DNA from: Eubacterium sp.
GTDB lineage: Bacteria; Bacillota; Clostridia; Lachnospirales; Lachnospiraceae
Assembly: GCA_003486385.1 (NCBI GenBank)
Contig: DNFT01000042.1
Span: forward strand, 4,314-42,896
Reading direction: 5' to 3'
Length of the DNA stretch: 38,583 nt
The notes beneath the pieces are model-generated. The model worked only from the letters and a program-made list of their open reading frames with translations. It was not told the origin of the DNA and searched no databases. Positions 32,232 to 38,583 of this stretch are shown here, in pieces. Made by a program: the position numbers and the translations under genes. The first letter of the stretch is position 1; each line of letters opens with the position of its first letter.

Positions 32232-32286
32232 ATCCTATATGTTTTTGAATAATTTACGCTTTTGAAAATTTCAAGGAGGTTGACCA

Positions 32287-32715
32287 ATGAACACATTTAT
32301 GGCTAGTCCATCAACAATTGAAAGAAAATGGTATGTAGTTGACGCTACAGGATATACATTAGGCCGTCTCGCAGCTAATGTTGCAGCAGTACTTAGAGGC
32401 AAGAATAAGCCTACATTTACACCAAGCCTTGACACAGGTGATTATGTAATCATCGTTAACGCAGACAAGGTTAAGGTTACAGGTAAGAAGTTAGACCAGA
32501 AGATTTACTTCAATCATTCCGACTATGTTGGCGGTATGAAGGAGACAACACTCAGAGAGCTTATGGCTAAGAAGCCTGAGAGAGCTGTTGAGTTAGCAGT
32601 TAAGGGTATGCTTCCAAAGGGACCTTTAGGAAGAACAATGTACACAAAGCTTCATGTATATGCAGGACCTGAGCATGATCACGCAGCTCAGAAGCCTGAG
32701 ACATTGACATTTTAA
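32287..32715 (+). CDS. rplM: 50S ribosomal protein L13
   Basis: L13 is an early 50S assembly protein. The 142-residue sequence has ERKWYVVDATGYTLGRLA near the start, TGDYVIIVNADKVKVTGKK in the middle and VKGMLPKGPLGRTMYTKLHVY toward the end. AAGGAGG lies seven bases before the ATG. It forms a two-gene operon with rpsI, 28 bases downstream. Confidence 0.98.
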   Translation: MNTFMASPSTIERKWYVVDATGYTLGRLAANVAAVLRGKNKPTFTPSLDTGDYVIIVNADKVKVTGKKLDQKIYFNHSDYVGGMKETTLRELMAKKPERAVELAVKGMLPKGPLGRTMYTKLHVYAGPEHDHAAQKPETLTF

Positions 32716-32743
32716 TTAAGGGAACAAGAAGGAGGAAAATACA

Positions 32744-33145
32744 ATGGCTAAGGCAACAAGCGCAAAATTCTATGGTACAGGTAGAAGAAAGAGCAGCATC
32801 GCAAGAGTATATATTATGCCTGGTAACGGCAATATCACAATAAACAAGAGAAGCATTGATGAGTATTTCGGTCTTGAGACACTTAAGCTCATCGTTCGTC
32901 AGCCGCTCGTAGCTACTGAGACAGCAGACAAGTATGATGTTCTCGTTAACGTACACGGTGGTGGTACAACAGGTCAGGCTGGTGCTATCCGTCACGGCAT
33001 TGCAAGAGCACTTTGCAAGGCAGACGCAGATTTCCGTCCGGTACTCAAGAAGAGCGGTTTCTTAACAAGAGACCCAAGAATGAAGGAGAGAAAGAAATAC
33101 GGCTTAAAGGCAGCTCGTCGTGCTCCACAGTTCAGCAAGCGATAA
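32744..33145 (+). CDS. rpsI: 30S ribosomal protein S9
   Basis: S9 reaches the P-site tRNA with its C-terminal tail. The 133-residue protein contains FYGTGRRKSSIARVYIMPGNG, the GGGTTGQAGAIRHGIARAL motif and ends RAPQFSKR, whose terminal Lys-Arg contacts tRNA. AAGGAGG precedes the ATG. A strong terminator follows 30 bases after the stop. Confidence 0.98.
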   Translation: MAKATSAKFYGTGRRKSSIARVYIMPGNGNITINKRSIDEYFGLETLKLIVRQPLVATETADKYDVLVNVHGGGTTGQAGAIRHGIARALCKADADFRPVLKKSGFLTRDPRMKERKKYGLKAARRAPQFSKR

Positions 33146-33175
33146 TCGACTGCTCAGACTATATCAAAATGGTTC

Positions 33176-33211
33176 AAAAACCCCGGAAAATCAAGGTTTT
33201 CCGGGGTTTTC
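33176..33211 (+). terminator. Terminator of rplM-rpsI
   Basis: CCCCGGAAAA (33181-33190) pairs perfectly with TTTTCCGGGG (33197-33206), flanked by an A-run and a T-run. It has a 6-base loop. Confidence 0.92.
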
Positions 33212-33570
33212 TTATACCTAAACGGGCTGATATAGTTTGACCTCATTTGACCAAACGAGAGCCGATTCCATTCCCCTTCGGGATTGCGCGGCAGATTGTC
33301 TGCCGGAACGGAAGGGAAGGGATGCGATGTCACTCACAGAGATAGAGAGTTATCGGGAATTGATATGAAAAAACACTGGCTATGAGACGTGAAACGTATC
33401 ATGCAAAGAAAAGAGAACAGACAGCCTGACAATATGCATATGATTAAGATACATTAGTTGCAGAATTGATGAGAATAAGCTGGAGCGATGCAAATATTGT
33501 ATTAGCTAAAGAGATATGGTATTGTATAGATAGTTTAACAAATAGGAATTTTGTAAAGGAGACATTTTTA
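33212..33570. other. Spacer at the start of the accessory region
   Basis: No convincing gene. A perfect hairpin CGGCAGA-TTG-TCTGCCG (33289-33305) is embraced by TTCCCCTTC/GAAGGGAA. A 13-codon open frame with a good ATG (MSLTEIESYRELI, about 33327) looks like the start of a lost gene. A TTGTAT/TATTGT pair with 17-base spacing and TGG before the -10 (33497-33525) may be a promoter for the downstream pair. Confidence 0.45.
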
Positions 33571-33642
33571 ATGACTATGAACAAGGGTGTTTCCGTAAGA
33601 ATAAACAGGATAAATCTCAATAGGGAGAAGAGTGAAAAATGA
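33571..33642 (+). CDS. 23-codon upstream ORF coupled to the membrane protein gene
   Basis: The ORF reads MTMNKGVSVRINRINLNREK and then SEK. AAAGGAG lies ten bases before its ATG, a better ribosome site than the downstream gene has. The stop overlaps the next start (ATGA). It is strongly basic and polar, with no membrane segment. It may be a leader peptide that delivers ribosomes to the following gene, or the last remains of a larger gene. No family is recognised. Confidence 0.45.
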   Translation: MTMNKGVSVRINRINLNREKSEK

Positions 33643-35018
33643 TAGAGGCGCTCTTGGATTTCTTTCAATTATATACGGTGGATGCCGATTATTTACCAGA
33701 CTTTTGGATTACAATGATACTTCTTTATCTGAATGCAGGTCTGTATCTTAACGACCTATATAATCTGGTGAAGCGCAAGTCAAAAGCGGAAACATTCAGT
33801 CTGATGGCGATACCAGGAGTCTTTGCAGTAATTTTCGTGTCGATGCTATCAATTTTTGCGCATGTACCGAATCTGCAGAGCATAGCTTCACAGGCCAAAC
33901 GCCTGAGCCTGCTTATAACGGCAATACAGCCACAAACGAATCTTGCGCTGCTTCTTATTGTATTTCTTTATCCGATTCTATGGGGAATCGGGCTCTTACG
34001 ACAAAGGAGGCATGAACACGGCAGCCGCAAACGCTGGGTGCTGTCCTGCATTCCTGATTATATTGCATGGATCATACTGATATTGGGCATCGGTTATCAC
34101 CTGTTTTTCGGGGAAAATATCCTGAATAGTGTTCTGGAAAATGCGGAGGCTGGAGATTTACTGGCTCTTTATGGCTCCCGCAGAATCTGGCTCTATATAT
34201 GGATGTATGGAATTTATATCCTTGTATGCAAGGAAGTGGTGCTGCTTGTCGGCCTTTTGTCTGAACTTTTGTTAATGCGAATTCCGCTTCGCTACCATAG
34301 TGGGCAGAATGCTGATACCTTTGTCAGCTTTTATTATCTGTTTTGCCAGAATGCCATTTTTCGTGGGATTTCCCTGCTGGAAGCTGAGTTGGTGATTCCG
34401 CTTTGTGGAGTGATGCTTCGGGAAGCGGCATCGCCTTTCAGTGATTACTCGTCGATTATGATATACGCAGTCTTTTTGCTGCTGACAGGCGCAGTGTTTG
34501 TCGTTCTTATCGCCATTGGTCCGGTCATGCGGACACTTTCCTGCTTCGCTGCATGGGGACAGCGCAAGCAGATCAGAGAGCTTTTCTGTACTGAATATTT
34601 TCTCATGCAGCCAGTTTCCAGCAACAGATCGTTCACGGTCACTCATCATTTTATCATTGACGAACAGGCCGCCGCCGGTGTTTACTATATTCCGCTTCTC
34701 ACAGACATCAGCGGATGGACCTCCCCGAGAAAGAAAGCAGGCAAATGGAAAATGCTCTCTTTCGCAGATGGCAGAACCCTTGAATTGTCAGAACACGAGG
34801 CAGAAGCCGCCAAGGAAATGCTCTCTTATGCATCCAGCCGTCTCCATGTCCAGAAGATAACCGGAGAAAATTGGAGCAATAAAAACAATATGCCTGTCAC
34901 AGAGGAAACCTGGAACCCACTCATAAGTCCGGCAACAACGATGTATCAGAAACTGGTCAAGATATTTTTATATCTGATGGTTATTCTTTTTATGATGAGC
35001 TTTCAGATACTGAAGTAA
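33639..35018 (+). CDS. Multi-pass membrane protein, function unknown
   Basis: This is a 459-residue protein of unrecognised family. About eight hydrophobic segments are visible (near residues 24-45, 54-77, 98-120, 132-156, 180-212, 235-260, 275-296 and 440-458). A soluble domain of about 140 residues lies between the last two. That domain starts around the basic AWGQRKQIRELFCTEYFL and contains DISGWTSPRKKAGKWKMLSF. The gene starts within the stop of the 23-codon ORF. It lies between a ribosomal operon and a decayed recombinase, so horizontal acquisition is plausible but not shown. Confidence 0.7.
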   Translation: MIEALLDFFQLYTVDADYLPDFWITMILLYLNAGLYLNDLYNLVKRKSKAETFSLMAIPGVFAVIFVSMLSIFAHVPNLQSIASQAKRLSLLITAIQPQTNLALLLIVFLYPILWGIGLLRQRRHEHGSRKRWVLSCIPDYIAWIILILGIGYHLFFGENILNSVLENAEAGDLLALYGSRRIWLYIWMYGIYILVCKEVVLLVGLLSELLLMRIPLRYHSGQNADTFVSFYYLFCQNAIFRGISLLEAELVIPLCGVMLREAASPFSDYSSIMIYAVFLLLTGAVFVVLIAIGPVMRTLSCFAAWGQRKQIRELFCTEYFLMQPVSSNRSFTVTHHFIIDEQAAAGVYYIPLLTDISGWTSPRKKAGKWKMLSFADGRTLELSEHEAEAAKEMLSYASSRLHVQKITGENWSNKNNMPVTEETWNPLISPATTMYQKLVKIFLYLMVILFMMSFQILK

Positions 35019-35375
35019 TTGAAAAAAGAAGAAGCAGGCAAACGAGTATATAACTATCAAGAGGGCGATTATATGAAGCTTTGGATTGAATAATATACAA
35101 TTCAAGCTTGTCGGATTGTAAAGACAGAGCCTTATGCAAGGGGCAGGAGAAAGGCTCCGCTCTGATTGAGGGCGAAGCCCCTTAGCCGGTCAAGGGTACA
35201 ACCATTGCCCAGTTAGTGGCGTTTCGCCACTAAGTACTGGGTATTGCTTGTAGCAGAGCTTCACAGGATGAAGCAGCTTCGTTGCAAATCCCTTCGGGAA
35301 AAATTAAATATTGTTATTATTAACAGACTGAGTAGAGAGATTTACTTGGTCTTTTTTTGTAGAAAAAAAGAAAGG
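35019..35375. other. Gap between membrane protein and recombinase stub
   Basis: No supported gene lies here. It contains a strong hairpin: CCCAGT (35208-35213) with ACTGGG (35236-35241) outside TAGTGGCG-TTT-CGCCACTA (35214-35232). GC-rich pieces such as GGCGAAGCCCC suggest debris of a mobile element. A deletion scar is likely near 35370, where recombinase-like coding abruptly begins. Confidence 0.45.
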
Positions 35376-35672
35376 AAGAGTTTCAGTGAATTAACTACCC
35401 CCATGCTAAATGAATTTGTGGAAAAGATACTTGTCCATGAAGCGGATTATTCCAGCGGAGAAAGGGTACAGGAAGTGGAGATTTACCTGAACTTTATCGG
35501 GAAGTTTGAACTGCCTGTAAAAGAACCGACTGCGGAAGAAATTGCAGAGCATAAAAAGCTGAAAGCACGCAGGGCAAAAAAAGCAGAATATAACCGCAGA
35601 TACATGGAAAAGCGGAGAAAGCGTATCGCAGGGGAAGAACAGAAAGCAAAGGAAGTAACAGTAAACGGTTAA
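35376..35672 (+). pseudogene. C-terminal remnant of a large serine recombinase
   Basis: The translated segment SELTTPMLNEFVEKILVHEA, followed by SSGERVQEVEIYLNFIGKFE and a lysine/arginine-rich tail ending near KRRKRI, matches the C-terminal DUF4368-type end of large serine recombinases of Tn5397/TndX type. Intact proteins have roughly 500 residues. Here the resolvase catalytic domain and zinc ribbon are absent, and the upstream in-frame sequence (35244-35375) shows no similarity to them. The element that carried it has therefore been deleted or eroded. The natural stop codon is kept. Confidence 0.8.
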
Positions 35673-35694
35673 GGGTATGGAGGATAGAGGGCTT

Positions 35695-35952
35695 ATGAAA
35701 CAGGAAGAAATCAGAAAGTGTACAAAGGTTGTGGAACTGTTCCGCAGTATGATGGATGAACTGGGAGATATGTGTGTGGTATATGATGTCAGGTTCGGCT
35801 TTATTGTACTGGAGTATTACATGGACGGGTATTTTGAGAATAATTCTAACTACAACAGTGAAAGAAGTGTGTGCATGAGTGTAAGCAGAGCTTCCGGTGC
35901 AGGATTGTGTGGTGTGGAAAGTATTGTTCTAAGCGGACAAAACAACAGATAA
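35695..35952 (+). CDS. Small protein of unknown function, possibly truncated
   Basis: This 85-residue ORF lies 22 bases after the recombinase stub. I prefer the ATG at 35695 (MKQEEIRKCTKVVELFRSMM). An in-frame ATG at 35677 lies next to the GGAGG. Residues 1-50 look like a folded domain (ELGDMCVVYDVRFGFIVLEYY), while the serine-rich end (SVCMSVSRASGAGLCGVES) looks like out-of-frame readthrough. It may be the damaged start of an element-borne gene. Confidence 0.4.
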   Translation: MKQEEIRKCTKVVELFRSMMDELGDMCVVYDVRFGFIVLEYYMDGYFENNSNYNSERSVCMSVSRASGAGLCGVESIVLSGQNNR

Positions 35953-35993
35953 GGATACGAATGAAGAATAATTAGCAAGAAAAAATCTATATC

Positions 35994-36051
35994 TTGACAT
36001 ACGTATAAGACTGTGGTAGTCTATGGATAAGACAGACGACAACAGTCTTAT
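35994..36051 (+). promoter_or_regulatory. Promoter and dyad operator of the BlaI-type operon
   Basis: TTGACA (35994-35999), a 17-base spacer and TAGTCT (36017-36022). An imperfect dyad ATAAGAC...GTCTAT (36005-36024) covers the -10. A perfect dyad ATAAGAC...GTCTTAT (36027-36033 with 36045-36051) covers the start region. AAGACTGT (36007-36014) also matches ACAGTCTT (36042-36049) in reverse complement. Such placement suits binding by the downstream repressor. Confidence 0.65.
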
Positions 36052-36067
36052 GAAAGGAGAAAGAATA

Positions 36068-36436
36068 ATGCAATCAGAAAATATTAAACTTTTTGATTCG
36101 GAACTGAAAGTTATGGATATTTTGTGGAAAGAAGGTATTGTTCCGGCAAAATATGTTGCAGACCGATTAACACAGGAATTAGGTTGGAATAAAAATACAA
36201 CCTATACATTGATTAAGCGGTGTATGAAGAAAGGAGCGATAGAGCGTACAGAACCAAATTTTATGTGTCATGCATTGATAGCAAAAGAGGACGTACAGGA
36301 AACAGAAACAAATGAATTGATAAACAAAATATATGATGGTTCTGTTGATAAATTGTTTGCAGCTCTGTTGGGAAGGAAGAAACTTTCAACAGAGCAGATT
36401 GAAAAGCTGAAGCAAATCGTTGATAGTTTGGAATGA
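36068..36436 (+). CDS. BlaI/MecI/CopY family transcriptional repressor
   Basis: This is a 122-residue winged-helix repressor with the family pattern LFDSELKVMDILWKEGIVPA, then the recognition region LGWNKNTTYTLIKRCMKKGA and the wing around IERTEPNFMCHALI. These proteins dimerise and are inactivated by proteolysis triggered by a partner M56 sensor, encoded next here. AAAGGAG precedes the ATG at 36068. An earlier in-frame ATG (36023) would overlap the operator and was rejected. It probably represses its own operon through the dyads upstream. Confidence 0.9.
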   Translation: MQSENIKLFDSELKVMDILWKEGIVPAKYVADRLTQELGWNKNTTYTLIKRCMKKGAIERTEPNFMCHALIAKEDVQETETNELINKIYDGSVDKLFAALLGRKKLSTEQIEKLKQIVDSLE

Positions 36437-36446
36437 GGTGATATGT

Positions 36447-37988
36447 ATGAGTTTATGGGCAATGAGCTTATATGGTGCAGTTATGATTATTGCCATTGTA
36501 ATACTACGGGTATTACTGATTAACCAATTACCCAAGAAAACATTTTTAATATTATGGGGAATAGTAATGGTTCGATTAGTAATACCTTTTACCGCACCTT
36601 CGGCATTCAGTATCTATTCGTTAATACCGGAAAAAGAACAAAGCATGAATACGCAGTTCAGTGGTATACAGGATAATTTAAGCGAAAATTTACCTGTAAA
36701 TGCAATGGCAGATACAGTACATGTTGATAAAACAACTCAAATTTCAATAAAGTGGCTCGTTTGGTTAGCTGGATTAGGTCTATGTGCTGGATATTTTCTG
36801 ATTGTATATAGAAAATTGTATAGAGAATTTCAAATGTCATTTCTGGTTAAAATCCCACAGATAGAACAGTGGCTTGTACTGCATAATGGGAAGCGGCGGA
36901 TAGAAATAAGACAGTCAGATAGGGTTGCTGCACCTGTTTCATACGGAATTATACATCCGATTATATTATTTCCTAAAAATACAGACTGGGAGAATATGAA
37001 TGTTCTTCAATATGTCTTAGAACATGAGTATGTGCATATCAAAAGGTATGACAGTATAACAAAATTGTTGGTTACAGCAATAGTGTGTATTCATTGGTTT
37101 AATCCTATGGTATGGGTAATGTATATTCTTTTTAATAGGGATTTAGAATTGGCTTGTGACGAATGTGTGATACATCGATTCGGCAATAACTCTAAATCGA
37201 CTTATGCACATACTCTTATCAGTATGGAGGAACAAAAAAGTGGTTTTATGCCGTTTTGTAACAATTTTAGTAAAAATGCAATCGAAGAAAGGATAACAGC
37301 AATTATGAAAACGAAGAAAACAACCATAGTTATGTTAGTAGCATCTGCCATAGTTATTATTGGAGTAACTGGAACTTTTGCCACTTCTGCAAATGCTTCT
37401 GCCAAGATAGATAATAAAAACAGCGAATATATTGAAAGCACAATAGCAAAGGATGTAATGTTGGCATATAACGATGAAGATGGAAACATCTATTATAGTG
37501 CAGATGGTGGTGAAACATTCTTTAACGAAAAAGAATTTAACGAAAAGTATCCTTCGCCAGAAGTAGAGTGGTGGACATACGAAGAATATAAGGAATGGCT
37601 GGATAATGAGAGGATACAGCTACAAAGTATGTTAGGTGAAAAAGCATGGACTGGTGGTAGAGGTGAGTTTGTCTGGACGCAGGAAATGATTGATGAGACG
37701 ATTGCAAGCTATGAGGAAATTTTGCAAAAAATTGAGAACGGAGTTAAGGTTTCAAAAACAGTTGATGGAAGTGAGGAAATTCAAATAGCAACTTATGATG
37801 ATAAGGAACACTTTATGGAATCTGTTGAAGGGGCTGCTATTGCATCAGACAAAGAAACTAAAGTTTTTGGACCTTATGATACAAAGGAAGAATTATTAGA
37901 TGCAATAAAATCATATTGTGAAGAACAGGTAAGGCTGGGCAATATGACACAGCAGGCAGCTGATGAAATTATTGAAAAATATGAATAG
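36447..37988 (+). CDS. BlaR1-type M56 membrane metallopeptidase with non-beta-lactam sensor tail
   Basis: The protein is 513 residues. Membrane segments near 5-30, 33-48 and 103-125 precede the zinc protease site LEHEYVHIKRYDS (HExxH, about residues 192-196) and ELACDECVI. A further segment (TTIVMLVASAIVIIGVTG) lies near residue 295. The remaining 190 residues should be outside the cell. They contain WWTYEEYKEWLDNE and YYSADGGETFF, not the penicillin-binding fold of BlaR1 or MecR1, so the inducer is unknown. GAGGTGA lies upstream, and the gene begins 10 bases after the repressor. Confidence 0.88.
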   Translation: MSLWAMSLYGAVMIIAIVILRVLLINQLPKKTFLILWGIVMVRLVIPFTAPSAFSIYSLIPEKEQSMNTQFSGIQDNLSENLPVNAMADTVHVDKTTQISIKWLVWLAGLGLCAGYFLIVYRKLYREFQMSFLVKIPQIEQWLVLHNGKRRIEIRQSDRVAAPVSYGIIHPIILFPKNTDWENMNVLQYVLEHEYVHIKRYDSITKLLVTAIVCIHWFNPMVWVMYILFNRDLELACDECVIHRFGNNSKSTYAHTLISMEEQKSGFMPFCNNFSKNAIEERITAIMKTKKTTIVMLVASAIVIIGVTGTFATSANASAKIDNKNSEYIESTIAKDVMLAYNDEDGNIYYSADGGETFFNEKEFNEKYPSPEVEWWTYEEYKEWLDNERIQLQSMLGEKAWTGGRGEFVWTQEMIDETIASYEEILQKIENGVKVSKTVDGSEEIQIATYDDKEHFMESVEGAAIASDKETKVFGPYDTKEELLDAIKSYCEEQVRLGNMTQQAADEIIEKYE

Positions 37989-38030
37989 GTGTTTTGTAAC
38001 AAGTAAAAAAATTAGGCTTTAAAGTAGGAG

Positions 38031-38066
38031 AGCGTTTGTTGGAATAAAGGCTAATGAACGCTTTTC
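38031..38066 (+). terminator. Terminator after the M56 gene
   Basis: AGCGTTTGTT (38031-38040) pairs with AATGAACGCT (38053-38062), with two wobbles, followed by TTTT. Confidence 0.6.
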
Positions 38067-38354
38067 TACATTTCATAATAGAATGTTGGTTCTTGCCATT
38101 TAGAAGTTAATTACGCATTTCATATATGGAGGAAATACGCTTGAGAGATTACAAGGGAAAATATATTGACACTGATGTGATTAGGAGGGAGTGCTTATAG
38201 CTAAGATATTGTTATTAGCATTGAGCTATATCAATACCTTGGACACAAAAAGTTGAACTTTTCTCCCAGATTGGAGCGAGAAAGTCCGGGCAGAAAATTG
38301 TTCGGACTTTTCTCATATATTCCATAATGACGGTAGAGCTGTTCACAAGTTTTA

Positions 38355-38363
38355 TGGTATAAT
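38355..38363 (+). promoter_or_regulatory. Extended -10 promoter for the gene at the window end
   Basis: TATAAT (38358-38363) preceded by TGG. No good -35 is present at 17 bases. It points at the partial gene beginning about 105 bases downstream. Confidence 0.5.
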
Positions 38364-38467
38364 TTGAATACAAATTAAGCAACAAATCTGGGAAAACATA
38401 ATCATTAATGTGTAAAATGTGATAGTCATGAGGAAAAAACGAGAATTACCGAAAGGTGTGGGAGGCA

Positions 38468-38583
38468 TTGTGCGGGAAGAGGATCAAACAACCAGTAGCC
38501 TTGGCTGTATTATTTGTTCTAATGTTTATTGGTGGCTGTTTTTTTGTGAAAGCCAATCAAGCAAAGGAATTTGAGAAAAACGA
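38468..38583 (+). CDS. Start of a membrane-anchored or lipoprotein-like gene, cut by the window end
   Basis: The frame from the TTG at 38468 reads MCGKRIKQPVALAVLFVLMF and then IGGCFFVKANQAKEF. This is a basic N-terminus, a hydrophobic core and a lipobox-like IGGC, a typical secretion signal. AAGGTG lies nine bases upstream. A GTG at 38456 is an alternative start. The frame is still open at the window end. A competing 48-codon ATG frame (38428-38574) overlaps it but looks less like protein. The function is unknown. Confidence 0.45.
   Translation, partial: MCGKRIKQPVALAVLFVLMFIGGCFFVKANQAKEFEKN

Larger units (their letters stand above)
37989..38467 (+). other. Spacer after the BlaI-M56 operon
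   Basis: It holds a terminator (38031-38066), then a possible 19-codon ORF starting TTG at 38141 with GGAGG eight bases upstream, which I do not trust. A set of alternative stems at 38257-38314 follows, and then an extended -10 promoter (TGG-TATAAT, 38355-38363). No real gene is seen in this stretch. Confidence 0.45.

Noticed and set aside
33327..33368. 13-codon ORF MSLTEIESYRELI in the accessory region
   Set aside because: Too short, with no clear ribosome site or downstream coupling. Probably the remnant of an element-borne gene.
35244..35375. N-terminal 44 codons of the open frame that contains the recombinase stub
   Set aside because: The translation does not resemble recombinase sequence. 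It is probably unrelated DNA fused by deletion, so the pseudogene is drawn from about 35376.
38126..38200. Small ORF of 19-24 codons ending at 38200
   Set aside because: The TTG start has a good GGAGG, but the peptide is short, unfamiliar and not linked to a neighbour. The evidence is too thin for a gene call.
38428..38574. 48-codon ATG frame overlapping the partial gene at the window end
   Set aside because: No ribosome site precedes it, and the alternative frame has a textbook secretion signal and remains open to the end.

Overview
The window looks like low-GC, Gram-positive Clostridia chromosome, most likely family Lachnospiraceae. The support is the gene order (S10-spc-alpha ribosomal operon running into ecfA1-ecfA2-ecfT, truA and then rplM-rpsI), the zinc-ribbon form of S14, a Cys4 zinc LID in adenylate kinase, consensus sigma-A promoters, strong AGGAGG Shine-Dalgarno sites and a soluble hybrid histidine kinase of clostridial type. 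The genus is not resolved from sequence alone.

Region by region. (1) 1-1850: a structured RNA that resembles 6S RNA, a CopZ-like metal chaperone, and a divergent pair (class I methyltransferase plus small membrane protein) on the minus strand. (2) 1920-18641: one long co-directional ribosomal superoperon of 31 genes: rpsJ to rplO, secY, adk, map, infA, rpmJ, rpsM, rpsK, rpsD, rpoA and rplQ, closed by a strong terminator. Many genes overlap by one base (TAATG). Several gaps hold paired RNA structures: a large leader before rpsJ, nested stems before rplF, a 10-bp hairpin before adk, an internal promoter before rpmJ, and a twin-hairpin element before rplQ. (3) 18803-23677: an ECF transporter energising module, a class II PPK2 polyphosphate kinase and truA. 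(4) 23670-31768: a hybrid histidine kinase overlapping truA, enolase, phosphoketolase and a convergent AraC regulator. This block lies between truA and rplM-rpsI, which are often neighbours in Firmicutes. Two very long imperfect palindromes of one family lie on either side of the phosphoketolase gene. (5) 32093-33211: rplM-rpsI with a perfect consensus promoter, a structured leader and a terminator. (6) 33212-38583: an accessory region with an uncharacterised membrane protein preceded by a tiny coupled ORF, the C-terminal stub of a large serine recombinase, an orphan small ORF, a BlaI-type repressor with an M56 membrane metallopeptidase under an operator-like promoter, and the start of a putative secreted or lipoprotein gene running off the end.

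How the genes work together. Most of the window builds the ribosome, RNA polymerase alpha subunit, Sec channel and early translation machinery (IF-1, methionine aminopeptidase, adenylate kinase). The metabolic block links glycolysis (enolase) with the acetyl-phosphate-forming phosphoketolase branch, and PPK2 connects polyphosphate to nucleotide pools. The most interesting unexplained signals are non-coding: the rpsJ leader, the duplicated loop motif between rpoA and rplQ, and the paired long palindromes. I did not see an obvious new protein-based defence or mobile system.
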